Shown here one piece after another: positions 26,482 to 34,524 of a stretch of 64,000 bases of DNA. The stretch spans positions 620,001-684,000 of the forward strand of contig CAWFET010000003.1 of NCBI GenBank assembly GCA_963815045.1, given 5' to 3'. A program made the position numbers and the translations under genes. Position 1 is the stretch's first letter. Every line of letters begins with the position of its first letter. The notes below the pieces were generated by a model that saw only the letters and a program-made list of their open reading frames with translations, was not told the origin of the DNA and ran no database searches. This DNA comes from DASUPK01 sp963815045 (lineage in GTDB: Bacteria; Actinomycetota; Thermoleophilia; Solirubrobacterales; 70-9).

Positions 26482-27723
26482 ATGAACGCCAAGGAGACCT
26501 CACGCTCTGAGCGCCATGCCGACCCCGGCAGCCTCGAGGAGCTCTCGGCTGCGATCGAGGCCGGCGCGGGCATGCCTGCCGTCGCCCGGGCGGCCGGGCG
26601 GGCGCTGGGCGCAAGCGTCGCTCTGATCGACCGAACCAGCAATGTGCTGGCGGTCGCCGCTGCTTCACCGGACGAGGAGAAGAAGCTGCTCGCCGGAGGG
26701 GCGGGGGTGGAGAGGGTGGACCTGCGAGTCGCGGACAGCTCCGTGGGAGAGCTTCGCTGGCGGCCCCGCGGCGAGGATGAGCCCGACGGTGCGCTGCTTC
26801 GCATGGTCGGCACGCTCGTCGGCCTCGAGCTGGAGCGCTCGCGCTCTCCGGAATGGGCCACCGAGGAGGCGGCGGGAGACTTCGTCCGGGCCCTGCTCGA
26901 TCGGCGGATCACGGACCGGGGCGACATCGAGGCGCGGGCCGCCGAGCTCGGCACGAACCTCTCGGCGGGCGCGGGTGTCCTGATCGCGCGCGTCGTCCCG
27001 CACGTGGCGCAGAGCGGGGAGTGGCGCGCCCGCGTCCTCGCGATCGCGCTGCGTGCCGTCAGGGCGATCAGCCCGGGCGCCCTGGGAGCGGAGGGCAATC
27101 AGGAGAACGAGGGCGCGGAGGTGATCGCGATCGTGCCGGCCGACGAGGACCAGAAGCTTGCGCGCGCGGCGGACGCGCTCGCCAACGAGCTGGACGCCGG
27201 CCTCACCGGGTTCACCGTCGGCGTCTCCCAGAGCCGGGTGGCGGGCGATCCGGTCGACCTCTACCGGGCTGGACAGGAGGCGCTGCTGGCGGCCAACGTC
27301 GGCGAAGCCGAGGGCGCGCGGCTGCTCGCCTTCGAGCACACGGGCGCCTACCGCCTGCTCCTGCCGGCGATGAGCGAGGACCCGGCAGAGCTCGAGCGCT
27401 TCTACTCGGAGACGGTCGAGCCACTGGTTGCCTACGACGAGCAGTACGAGACGGACCTGGTCACGACCGTGGAGACCTACCTCGAGAACGACGGGAACGT
27501 CGCCGCCACGGCCCAGCAGCTCTTCACCCACCGTCACACCATCCGCTACCGGCTCGAGCGTGCCCGCGAGCTCTGCGGGCATGACGTCACCTCGACGGAG
27601 GGGCGGGAGAAGCTCGGCCTCGGGCTGAAGGCGATGCGCGTCCTCGGCATCCACTCGCCGGGCGGACCGGCGGGCGAGCCGGGGACGGCGGCCGGGCGCG
27701 TTCCCCCGGCCGAGTCGGACTAA
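26482..27723 (+). CDS. PucR/CdaR-type helix-turn-helix regulator
   Basis: The 413-residue cytoplasmic protein ends in a PucR C-terminal HTH domain (about 335-390): VETYLENDGNVAATAQQLFTH followed by RHTIRYRLERARELCG is the family signature. The middle region (about 130-310) resembles the GGDEF-related CdaR domain, with GVSQSRVAGDPVDLYRAGQEAL. The N-terminal part is probably a GAF-like sensor. The founding PucR protein activates purine degradation; the targets here are unknown. The stop overlaps the stop of the convergent GH15 gene by 4 bp, so there is no space for a terminator between them. Confidence 0.85.
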   Translation: MNAKETSRSERHADPGSLEELSAAIEAGAGMPAVARAAGRALGASVALIDRTSNVLAVAAASPDEEKKLLAGGAGVERVDLRVADSSVGELRWRPRGEDEPDGALLRMVGTLVGLELERSRSPEWATEEAAGDFVRALLDRRITDRGDIEARAAELGTNLSAGAGVLIARVVPHVAQSGEWRARVLAIALRAVRAISPGALGAEGNQENEGAEVIAIVPADEDQKLARAADALANELDAGLTGFTVGVSQSRVAGDPVDLYRAGQEALLAANVGEAEGARLLAFEHTGAYRLLLPAMSEDPAELERFYSETVEPLVAYDEQYETDLVTTVETYLENDGNVAATAQQLFTHRHTIRYRLERARELCGHDVTSTEGREKLGLGLKAMRVLGIHSPGGPAGEPGTAAGRVPPAESD

Positions 27724-29639
27724 CTGCCGGTCTGCCCGGAGATCATCTCGGTGAGGACCGCGGTGACCTCTCGATCGCTGCCGGCGCGATCGTCGGCGAT
27801 CACGTGGCTGACGGCGTTGATCAGGGCGAGGTGCGTGAACGCCTGCGGGAAGTTTCCCCAGTGGCGACCGGTCTTGGCGTCGAGCTCCTCGGCGTAGAGG
27901 CCGAGCGGCCCCGCCATCGAGAGGAGCCTCTCGCACATCTCTCGGGCCCGCTGCGACTCCCCGATCTCCGACAGGGCGGAGACCAGCCAGAAGGAGCAGA
28001 TCAGGAAGCTCGCCTCGTCGCCGTGGAGTCCATCGTCGGTTTCGCCGACGCGGTAGCGCAGGACCAGGCCGTGCTCGGTCAGCTCCTCGGAGATCGCCTT
28101 GACCGTCTTGACCACGCGCTCGTCGTCCGGCGGCAGGAAGCGGACCAGGGGAACGAGCAGGGTGGACGCGTCGAGGGCGTCGGTCCCGTAGTGCTGGCGG
28201 AAGACGCCTCGCTCGGAGACGCCGTTCTCGAGGATGTCCTCGCGGATCTGCTTCGAGACCTCGCTCCAGCGCGCGAGCCTGTCCTCATCGCCGATGCGGT
28301 CGGCCAGGCGGCAGCCCCGGTCGAGCGCGACCCAGCACATCAACTTCGACGACACGTAGTGCTGCGGCTCCCCGCGGGCCTCCCAGATGCCCTGGTCGGG
28401 CTCCTCCCAGACCGCGATGGCCGACTCCACCTGGCGGCAGAGCGCCTCCCAGAGCTCGTGCGGGAGGTGGTCCTGGACCTTGGCATGGATGTAGACGGAG
28501 TCGAGCAGGGCCCCGTAGACGTCGTTCTGGCGCTGGTGGTAGGCGGCGTTTCCGATTCGCACCGGCTGCGCCCCCTCGTAGCCGCTCAGGTGGTCGAGGG
28601 TCGTCTCCGTCAGGTCCCGCTTGCCGTCGATCCCGTACATGATCTGCAGCCCTACCTGGCCATCCTCGAGGGTCTCGCGGTAGACGTCCGCGAGCCAGCC
28701 CATGAAGTCGGTCGCCTCGTAGTCGAGCGACAGCGTGTGCAGGGCCCACAGCGTGAAGGTGGCGTCGCGGATCCACGTGAAGCGGTAGTCCCAGTTCCGC
28801 TCGCCCCCGGGCGTCTCCGGGAGGGAGGTGGTGAGGGCGGCGATCAGCGCGCCGGTGGGCGCGTAGGTCAGGCCCTTGAGCACGAGGGCGGCCCGCTGCA
28901 GGTAGTCGCGCCACGGGTGGTCCGGGAAGCTGCCGCCCTCCAGCCAGCGGCGCCAGTAGTCGACCGTGCGCTGCAGGCGCTGCTCGCACTCCTCCGCCGA
29001 GGTCGGCGGGATCGGCGCCGGTCCCCAGCTGATCGCGCTGTAGCGGACCTCACCCGCCCTCATCCGGTGGCGGGCGCGCGCATCGGTCCCGTCCACCCCG
29101 ATGGGGAGGTCCCCGGTGAGGATCAGGTGGATGTTGTCGTGGGTGACCTCGGCGTCGGTCCCGCCGTCGCCGCGCCGCGCCCAGTCGAGCCGCGTGGCCC
29201 CGTAGTCGAAGGCGGGCTGGCAGATCATCTCGATGTCGACCTCGCCCTGGAGGCATTCGATCTGCCGGATCAGGACGTGCTCGGCCTCGTCGTCCGGGGG
29301 CGGTCGGCGGTGCGGCTCGAAGTCGTTGTCCTGGCGCCAGTCCCCGACCGTGAGGCCGTCGCGGATGACGACCCAGCCCGATCCGGTCATCCAGGTCGTC
29401 TCGAGGACGTTGGTCCCGGGGACGTAACGACGGCTGACGGGCGCGATCAATCCGGGCGGGCCCACCCGCCAGAAGCCGGCGCTGCGGTCGAGCAGGGAGC
29501 CGAAGACGCTTCCGGAGTCGAAGCGGGGGAGGCAGAGCCACTCGATCGATCCCTCGGGCGAGACGAGGGCGCCCGTGTGGCAATCCGAGAGGAAGCCGTA
29601 GGAGGAGATACGCGGGAATCGGGATTGGAGCGACGGCAT
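27720..29639 (-). CDS. GH15-family glucoamylase/trehalase-like enzyme
   Basis: The 639-residue protein has an N-terminal beta-sandwich domain (about 1-240) and an alpha/alpha-barrel catalytic domain. Landmarks are GGERNWDYRFTWIRDATF at about 279-295, the acid-base region QGIWEARG, and HWGNFPQAFTHLALI at the C-terminal end. Mycobacterial homologues of this length hydrolyse trehalose, so an intracellular trehalase or maltooligosaccharide hydrolase is likely; there is no signal peptide. ATG 29639 follows a TAGTCT box at 7 nt with no Shine-Dalgarno sequence. The tRNA-Gln gene lies 66 bp upstream on the same strand. Confidence 0.9.
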   Translation of the reverse strand: MPSLQSRFPRISSYGFLSDCHTGALVSPEGSIEWLCLPRFDSGSVFGSLLDRSAGFWRVGPPGLIAPVSRRYVPGTNVLETTWMTGSGWVVIRDGLTVGDWRQDNDFEPHRRPPPDDEAEHVLIRQIECLQGEVDIEMICQPAFDYGATRLDWARRGDGGTDAEVTHDNIHLILTGDLPIGVDGTDARARHRMRAGEVRYSAISWGPAPIPPTSAEECEQRLQRTVDYWRRWLEGGSFPDHPWRDYLQRAALVLKGLTYAPTGALIAALTTSLPETPGGERNWDYRFTWIRDATFTLWALHTLSLDYEATDFMGWLADVYRETLEDGQVGLQIMYGIDGKRDLTETTLDHLSGYEGAQPVRIGNAAYHQRQNDVYGALLDSVYIHAKVQDHLPHELWEALCRQVESAIAVWEEPDQGIWEARGEPQHYVSSKLMCWVALDRGCRLADRIGDEDRLARWSEVSKQIREDILENGVSERGVFRQHYGTDALDASTLLVPLVRFLPPDDERVVKTVKAISEELTEHGLVLRYRVGETDDGLHGDEASFLICSFWLVSALSEIGESQRAREMCERLLSMAGPLGLYAEELDAKTGRHWGNFPQAFTHLALINAVSHVIADDRAGSDREVTAVLTEMISGQTGS

Positions 29640-29646
29640 GCCCCGG

Positions 29647-29652
29647 AGACTA
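29647..29652 (-). promoter_or_regulatory. Candidate -10 box (TAGTCT) for the GH15 gene, leaderless type
   Basis: On the minus strand TAGTCT ends 7 nt before ATG 29639, in the gap between tRNA-Gln and the GH15 gene. Confidence 0.45.
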
Positions 29653-29705
29653 TTTGGCCGGGATCACCTATCCGGCGAGTCAGGGCGACGTGCTCCTTGT
29701 GAGAG

Positions 29706-29778
29706 TTCCGGGGGGAGGATTCGAACCCCCTCTTCCTGGACCAAAACCAGGCGTGCTGGCCAGGTACACCACCCCGGA
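29706..29778 (-). tRNA. tRNA-Gln (anticodon UUG)
   Basis: The minus strand folds into a full 73-nt cloverleaf: acceptor stem TCCGGGG/CCCCGGA (7 bp), D-stem GTGT/GCAC, anticodon stem CCTGG/CCAGG with loop TTTTGGT, and T-stem GGGGG/CCTCC with loop TTCGAAT. The anticodon TTG (29742-29744) reads CAA. U1-A72 and A73 agree with glutamine identity. The 3' CCA is not encoded (CTC follows). No integrase or att-like repeat flanks it. Confidence 0.95.
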
Positions 29779-29789
29779 ACGCGGGCACC

Positions 29790-29795
29790 AGTCTA
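29790..29795 (-). promoter_or_regulatory. Candidate -10 box (TAGACT) for tRNA-Gln
   Basis: On the minus strand TAGACT ends 11 nt before the mature 5' end of the tRNA. No clear -35 element is seen. Confidence 0.4.
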
Positions 29796-29842
29796 GGTCG
29801 GCGCGCCGCGGCACCTGGGTGAGGGGTCGCCTGGCAGAAATC

Positions 29843-29865
29843 GTCCGCTATTGGTCATTGCGGAC
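29843..29865. promoter_or_regulatory. Inverted repeat upstream of the GlxA-type regulator gene
   Basis: GTCCGC and GCGGAC are perfect complements separated by an A/T-rich 11-nt core, centred about 40 bp before ATG 29895. A dyad of about 17 bp centre spacing fits an activator or autoregulatory site. Which protein binds is not known. Confidence 0.4.
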
Positions 29866-29894
29866 AGATGCGAATCCAGCCATGATCCGCCCCC

Positions 29895-30893
29895 ATGGCT
29901 TCGACCAAGGGCCGCCCCGTCGTCATCCTCGCGTTCCCCGGGGTGCAGCCGCTCGACGTGGTGGGGCCCGCCGAGGTGTTCGCCGGGGCCGATGCCGTGG
30001 CAGGCGGGGGCGAGTACACGGTCGAGGTGGTGGCGAAGGAGCCCGGCCCGATCACAACCCGCTCGAGCGCCTACGGGATCGTTCCCAGGACTACCACCGC
30101 CCGCTGCCGTGGGCCCATCGACACGCTGGTCGTCGCCGGCGGCTTCGGCGTCGCCAAGGCGGAGAAGGACGCGGAGCTGATCCGCTGGATCCGCAGCGCC
30201 GCCCGCCGGTCGCGCCGGGTCACCTCGGTCTGCTCGGGAGCCTTCCTGCTCGCCGCGGCTGGACTGCTCGAGGGGAGGACCTGTACGACCCACTGGGCAT
30301 CGACGAAGGAGCTGGCCCGGCGGCACCCCGAGCTCACCGTCGACCCCAACCCGATCTTCGTCCGCGACGGGGACGTCTGGACCTCGGCGGGAGTCACGTC
30401 CGGGATGGACCTCTCGCTGGCGCTCGTCGAGGAGGACCTCGGTCGTGAGGTCGCCATGGAGATCGCGCGCTGGCTCGTCCTCTTCCTCCAGCGCCCCGGA
30501 GGGCAGGCACAGTTCAGCACCCACCTCTCCGCCCAGCTCGCCGAGCGCCGCCCGCTGCGAGAGCTTCAGTCGTGGATCGCCGACAACCTCGGCGCCGACC
30601 TGCGGGTCGAGGCGCTGGCCGAGCGCGCAGCGATGAGCCCCCGCAACTTCGCCCGCTCCTTTCGCCGGGAAACCGGGATGACACCGGCCGCCTACGTCGA
30701 GGAGCTTCGCGTCGAGCGGGCAAGGCAGCTGCTCGAGGAGAGCGGCGATCCGGTCGAGCTGGTCTCGTCCCGCTGTGGATTCGGCACCCCCGAGACGATG
30801 CGACGCGCCTTCTCCCGCCGCGTCGGCGTGGCGCCTGCCGCGTACCGCGGACGCTTTCGCACAGTCAACGACCCGGTGCCCGCACGGGCCTGA
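29895..30893 (+). CDS. GlxA-type transcriptional regulator (DJ-1/PfpI domain plus AraC HTH)
   Basis: The 332-residue protein has an N-terminal DJ-1/PfpI-like domain (about 8-190) with the nucleophile-elbow sequence SVCSGAFLLAAAG (Cys113) followed by TTHW, and a C-terminal AraC-type double HTH (about 225-322) including SPRNFARSFRRETGMTPAAYV and SRCGFGTPETMRRAF. Members of this group often control amidase or isonitrile/aldehyde-response genes and sense small molecules through the first domain. The gene directly upstream of a stand-alone DJ-1 protein (11 bp gap) suggests that it regulates its own operon, perhaps through the inverted repeat at 29843-29865. Confidence 0.92.
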   Translation: MASTKGRPVVILAFPGVQPLDVVGPAEVFAGADAVAGGGEYTVEVVAKEPGPITTRSSAYGIVPRTTTARCRGPIDTLVVAGGFGVAKAEKDAELIRWIRSAARRSRRVTSVCSGAFLLAAAGLLEGRTCTTHWASTKELARRHPELTVDPNPIFVRDGDVWTSAGVTSGMDLSLALVEEDLGREVAMEIARWLVLFLQRPGGQAQFSTHLSAQLAERRPLRELQSWIADNLGADLRVEALAERAAMSPRNFARSFRRETGMTPAAYVEELRVERARQLLEESGDPVELVSSRCGFGTPETMRRAFSRRVGVAPAAYRGRFRTVNDPVPARA

Positions 30894-30904
30894 GAGGAGT
30901 CCCG

Positions 30905-31552
30905 ATGCAGATCGCCTACCTGCTCTACGACCGCTTCACCGCCCTCGACATCACCGGTCCGCACGACGTCTTCAACTCGGTGCCGGGCAACGAGGCCATC
31001 TTCGTCGCGGAGGAGGCCGGCCCGGTGCGGAACGAGTCCGACACGCTCTCCCTGGTCGCGGACGCCTCGCTGGAGGAGGTGACGAGCCCGGACATCGTCG
31101 TCGTGCCCGGCGGCTTCGGCAACCGGATCCTCCTGGAGCACGAGCCGCTCCACGAGTGGATCCGGGGCGTGCACGAGACCAGCACCTGGACCACCTCGGT
31201 CTGCACGGGGTCGCTGCTCCTGGCGGCGGCGGGCCTGCTCGACGGCGCTCCGGCGACGACGCACTGGCTGGCCCGCGACGTGCTCGCCGGGCTCGGCGCG
31301 AAGCCGGTCCCGGACCGGGTGGTCGAGCACGGGAAGATCGTGACGGCCGCCGGAGTCTCCTCCGGCATCGACATGGCCCTGCGCCTGGTCACCAGGATCA
31401 ACGGCCCCGAGGTGGCGCAGGCCGTGCAGCTCGGCATCGAGTACGACCCGCAGCCGCCGCACGACGCCGGCGCTCCCGAGAAGGCGCCGCCGGAGATCGT
31501 CGAGTTGGTCAGGGCCGTGTTCGAGGCGCGCCAGGCGACCGCCACCGGGTAG
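30905..31552 (+). CDS. DJ-1/PfpI family protein, isonitrile hydratase-like
   Basis: A 215-residue cytoplasmic protein with the elbow motif SVCTGSLLLAAAGLLDG, in which Cys100 would be the reactive nucleophile, then TTHW and GVSSGIDMAL. This motif set is that of isonitrile hydratase (InhA) and related ThiJ/PfpI proteins rather than PfpI proteases. The actual reaction cannot be fixed from sequence. ATG 30905 has GAGAGGAG 7-8 nt upstream. It shares its fold with the N-terminal domain of the regulator encoded just before it, so the pair may have arisen by duplication, or both may bind the same compound. Confidence 0.88.
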   Translation: MQIAYLLYDRFTALDITGPHDVFNSVPGNEAIFVAEEAGPVRNESDTLSLVADASLEEVTSPDIVVVPGGFGNRILLEHEPLHEWIRGVHETSTWTTSVCTGSLLLAAAGLLDGAPATTHWLARDVLAGLGAKPVPDRVVEHGKIVTAAGVSSGIDMALRLVTRINGPEVAQAVQLGIEYDPQPPHDAGAPEKAPPEIVELVRAVFEARQATATG

Positions 31553-31600
31553 CGCTTCCCAGGCGGTCCGGGGCGACCGGTCCCGTTTCGCCCCTGCATC

Positions 31601-31606
31601 TACGAT
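31601..31606 (+). promoter_or_regulatory. Candidate -10 box (TACGAT) for glmU, leaderless type
   Basis: TACGAT ends 6 nt before GTG 31613 with no Shine-Dalgarno sequence. Confidence 0.5.
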
Positions 31607-31612
31607 TCCGCT

Positions 31613-33013
31613 GTGAATCCCCCGGCCACGACGGCCCTGATCATGGCCGCTGGACAGGGCACGCGGATGCGCTCGACCGTGCCCAAGGTCCTGCACGAGG
31701 TCTGCGGGCGACCGATGATCGCCTGGCCCATCGGCGCCGCCCGTGAGGCGGGCGCCGGCCGGGTCTGCGTGATCGTCTCGCCGGACCACGATCTCTCCTC
31801 CGTCCTGCCCGAGGGCACCGAGACCATCACCCAGCCGGTGGCCGACGGCACGGGCGGCGCGCTGCGCGCGGCCGCCGACGTCGTTCGCGACTCGGACACG
31901 ATCCTGGTTCTCTCCGGCGACACGCCTCTGCTCAGCGCCGAGGAGATCGGAGGCCTGCTCGCGGCGCACGCCGACGCCGGCGCCGCCGCGACGATGATGA
32001 CGACCGAGCTCGATGATCCGGGCACCTTCGGCCGCGTCATCCGCACGGTCGACGGCGACGTCCAGAAGATCGTCGAGGCGAAGAAGCCCGGTGACGCCTC
32101 TGCCGAGGAGCTGCAGGTGAACGAGGTGAACGCCGGCACCTACGTCTTCGCCGGCAAGGAGCTCACCGATGCGCTGGACGGGCTGACCAACGACAACGCC
32201 CAGGGCGAGTACTACCTCCCGGACGTCCTGCCGCTGATCCGCGAGGCCGGCGGCAAGGTGATCGCACATCTGGTCGGTGACCCCGCCGTCAACCTGGGGA
32301 TCAACGACCGCGCCGACCTCGCGCGGGTCACCGAGGAGGCGCGCCGCCGGATCAACATCGCGCACATGCGCGCGGGGGTGACGATCGAGGACCCCGCCTC
32401 CACCTGGATCGACGCCGACGTCGAGATCGAGCCGGACACGACCATCCTGCCCGGGACCTCGCTGCGAGGGAGCACCGCGATCGGATCGGGGAGCGTGGTG
32501 GGCCCCCTCAGCACGCTGATCGACTCCCGTGTCGGCGAACGCGCGACGGTCATCCACTCCTACCTGACGGACTGCCAGGTCTCAGACGAGGCGAAGGTCG
32601 GACCCTTCACATACCTGCGGCCCGACGCGCACATCGGCGAGGGGGCCAAGGCCGGCAGCTTCGTCGAGATCAAGAACTCCCAGATCGGCCCCGGCGCCAA
32701 GGTGCCCCACCTCTCCTACCTCGGCGACGCCGAGGTGGGGGAGGGGACCAACCTCGGGGCCAGCACCGTCACCGCGAACTACGACGGGCGAAACAAATAC
32801 CCCACAAAGATCGGAAAAAACGTGCACACCGGCGTGGACACGACCTTCGTCGCCCCCGTTGAGATCGGCGACGACGCATACACTGGGGCCGGGTCGGTCA
32901 TCACGGAGGATGTGCCGCCCGGAGCTTTGGGAATCTCGAGGGCAGACCAGAAGAACGTCGAGGGCTACACGGCGAAGAAGAAAAAGGAATCGAGCGAGGG
33001 AGAAGACTCGTGA
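31613..33013 (+). CDS. glmU: Bifunctional GlmU (N-acetylglucosamine-1-phosphate uridyltransferase / glucosamine-1-phosphate acetyltransferase)
   Basis: The 466-residue enzyme makes UDP-GlcNAc for peptidoglycan and other envelope glycans. The N-terminal uridyltransferase domain has LIMAAGQGTRMRSTVPKVLH (about 9-28) and VLSGDTPLL. The C-terminal half is a left-handed beta-helix of hexapeptide repeats, with KAGSFVEIKNSQIG and the active-site region VTANYDG. A short Lys/Glu/Ser tail ends the protein. GTG 31613 is the start. The stop overlaps the prs start (GTGA), as glmU-prs coupling is also seen in mycobacteria. Confidence 0.97.
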   Translation: MNPPATTALIMAAGQGTRMRSTVPKVLHEVCGRPMIAWPIGAAREAGAGRVCVIVSPDHDLSSVLPEGTETITQPVADGTGGALRAAADVVRDSDTILVLSGDTPLLSAEEIGGLLAAHADAGAAATMMTTELDDPGTFGRVIRTVDGDVQKIVEAKKPGDASAEELQVNEVNAGTYVFAGKELTDALDGLTNDNAQGEYYLPDVLPLIREAGGKVIAHLVGDPAVNLGINDRADLARVTEEARRRINIAHMRAGVTIEDPASTWIDADVEIEPDTTILPGTSLRGSTAIGSGSVVGPLSTLIDSRVGERATVIHSYLTDCQVSDEAKVGPFTYLRPDAHIGEGAKAGSFVEIKNSQIGPGAKVPHLSYLGDAEVGEGTNLGASTVTANYDGRNKYPTKIGKNVHTGVDTTFVAPVEIGDDAYTGAGSVITEDVPPGALGISRADQKNVEGYTAKKKKESSEGEDS

Positions 33014-34038
33014 GCACCATCGAGCAGCCTCAGCCGATGTCGGAGATCGTTCAGGACTACCGCAAGCGCCTGATGGTCTTCGGCGGCCGCGCCTCCGGCG
33101 AGCTCGCCTCCAACATCGCCCGCAACCTCCAGGTCGATCTCGGCGACGTCACCCTGAAGACCTTCTCCAACGGCGAGGTCTACTGCCGCTACGAGGAGTC
33201 GATCCGCGGCGCCGACGTCTTCATCGTCCAGTCGACCGCCGCCAACGAGATCGAGGGCATGACCCCGAACGACGCGCTGATGGAGCTGCTCGCGATGATC
33301 GACGCGGCCCAGGGCGCCTCGGCCCACCGGATCATCGCCGTGATGCCCTGGTACGGGTACGCCCGCCAGGACAAGAAGTCGGCCCCGCGCGAGCCGATCT
33401 CCGCCCGGATCGTGGCCAAGTGCCTCGAGGGTGTCGGCGTCGACCGCGTCCTCACCATGGACCTCCACGCCGGCCAGGTACAGGGCTTCTTCCACGTTCC
33501 GCTGGATCACATGACCGCGATGCCGATGCTGGCGCAGTACGTCGCCGACATGGGCTTCGACGAGGAGCTCGTGATCGTCTCTCCGGACGCCGGCCGCGTG
33601 AAGACGGCCCGCAACTTCGCCCGCAAGATCGGCACGCACTGGGCGGTGATGGAGAAGGAGCGGCCTGCCCAGCAGGTCGCCGAGATCGGCTACGTCGTCG
33701 GAGAGGTGAAGGACAAGACCGCGGTCCTGGTCGACGACATGATCGACACGGCCGGGACGCTCACGGCCGCGGCTCAGACCGTCCTCGACGAGGGTGCGAG
33801 GCGCGTTCTCGCGGTCGCCACCCACGGCGTCTTCTCAGGCCCGGCCTACGAGCGTCTGGCCCAGGAGAACTCCGGCATCGAGCGCATCGTCGTCACCGAC
33901 ACGATGCCCCAGCGCCCCGGCGCGCCCGACAACATCACCGTGATCTCCGCCGCCCAGACCCTGGCGGACTCGATGCGCCGCATCTTCACCGACGACTCGG
34001 TCTCCGAGATCTTCGCCGGCGAGAACCAGCTCTTCTAG
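33010..34038 (+). CDS. prs: Ribose-phosphate pyrophosphokinase (PRPP synthetase)
   Basis: The 342-residue enzyme makes PRPP from ribose 5-phosphate and ATP for nucleotide, His and Trp synthesis. Motifs are FSNGEVYCRYEESIRG, YGYARQDKK, the divalent-metal loop TMDLHAGQVQGFF and the PRPP-binding VLVDDMIDTAGTL. It starts at GTG 33010, overlapping glmU, and the N-terminus carries about 17 extra residues before the conserved core. The TAG stop is followed immediately by repeat copy C. Confidence 0.97.
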   Translation: MSTIEQPQPMSEIVQDYRKRLMVFGGRASGELASNIARNLQVDLGDVTLKTFSNGEVYCRYEESIRGADVFIVQSTAANEIEGMTPNDALMELLAMIDAAQGASAHRIIAVMPWYGYARQDKKSAPREPISARIVAKCLEGVGVDRVLTMDLHAGQVQGFFHVPLDHMTAMPMLAQYVADMGFDEELVIVSPDAGRVKTARNFARKIGTHWAVMEKERPAQQVAEIGYVVGEVKDKTAVLVDDMIDTAGTLTAAAQTVLDEGARRVLAVATHGVFSGPAYERLAQENSGIERIVVTDTMPQRPGAPDNITVISAAQTLADSMRRIFTDDSVSEIFAGENQLF

Positions 34039-34073
34039 CGGCCGCTTGTGGCCGCGGTCTTATGGCGAAGCCG
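34038..34073 (+). repeat. Interspersed hairpin repeat, copy C (core form)
   Basis: The element begins on the last base of the prs stop codon. The hairpin GCGGCC-gcttgt-GGCCGC is followed by TATGGCGAAGCCG (CTGATGG reads CTTATGG here). Its end overlaps the last codons and the stop (TAA on the minus strand at 34060-34062) of the convergent lipoprotein gene. Confidence 0.8.
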
Positions 34074-34479
34074 TGTTCCCGGCGCCACCCGGGCCGCCCA
34101 GGCCCGAGACCTTCCACTCGCCGCCCTGGCGGGTCAGTTGCAGCTCGATCGGGGCGATCGCGTTCGCGATGTTTCCCCCGATTCGCGCCTGGATCGTCGC
34201 CGTGGCCCGGCCCCCATGCTGCGCCACGCGAAGCACCGTCAGGTCGGTGGCCGTTCCTGAGGTCTGCTCGCGGACGAGGCCGACGCAGTTGTCGGTCCGC
34301 AGCCGCCGGATCAGCTGCTGGCTGTAGAGCTCGCAGACCGTCGCGGCGTCGCCGGAGTTGCGGGCCTTGACGTAGGACTCAGCCACGTCCCTGGCGCTCT
34401 GCGGGCCGCCGTCGCCACCCCCGCCACAGCCGGCGATCACGGCGGCGATCACTCCTGCGGCGATCCAGACACGCCTCAT
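34060..34479 (-). CDS. Putative lipoprotein with NTF2-like fold
   Basis: A 139-residue protein with a lipoprotein signal peptide ending in the lipobox I-A-G-C17 followed by GGGG. The mature part reads ARDVAESYVKARNSGDAATVCELY, which resembles the start of NTF2-like/DUF4878-type domains, and later GGRATATIQARIGG and LTRQGGEWKVSG match the last strands of that fold. It would be anchored on the outer face of the membrane. The function is unknown. The C-terminal codons and stop lie inside repeat copy C, so the repeat has shaped the end of this gene. Confidence 0.75.
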   Translation of the reverse strand: MRRVWIAAGVIAAVIAGCGGGGDGGPQSARDVAESYVKARNSGDAATVCELYSQQLIRRLRTDNCVGLVREQTSGTATDLTVLRVAQHGGRATATIQARIGGNIANAIAPIELQLTRQGGEWKVSGLGGPGGAGNTASP

Positions 34480-34510
34480 CGGCCAGAGTCAATCACTCGG
34501 ACCAAACGTC

Positions 34511-34516
34511 TAGTGT
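34511..34516 (+). promoter_or_regulatory. Candidate -10 box (TAGTGT), leaderless type
   Basis: TAGTGT ends 8 nt before ATG 34525 with no Shine-Dalgarno sequence; it favours this ATG over GTG 34513. Confidence 0.45.
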
Positions 34517-34524
34517 CCTCCGCC

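Noticed and set aside
29706..29778. tRNA-Gln as an integration site
   Set aside because: No integrase, no repeated tRNA end and no foreign-looking block flanks it.
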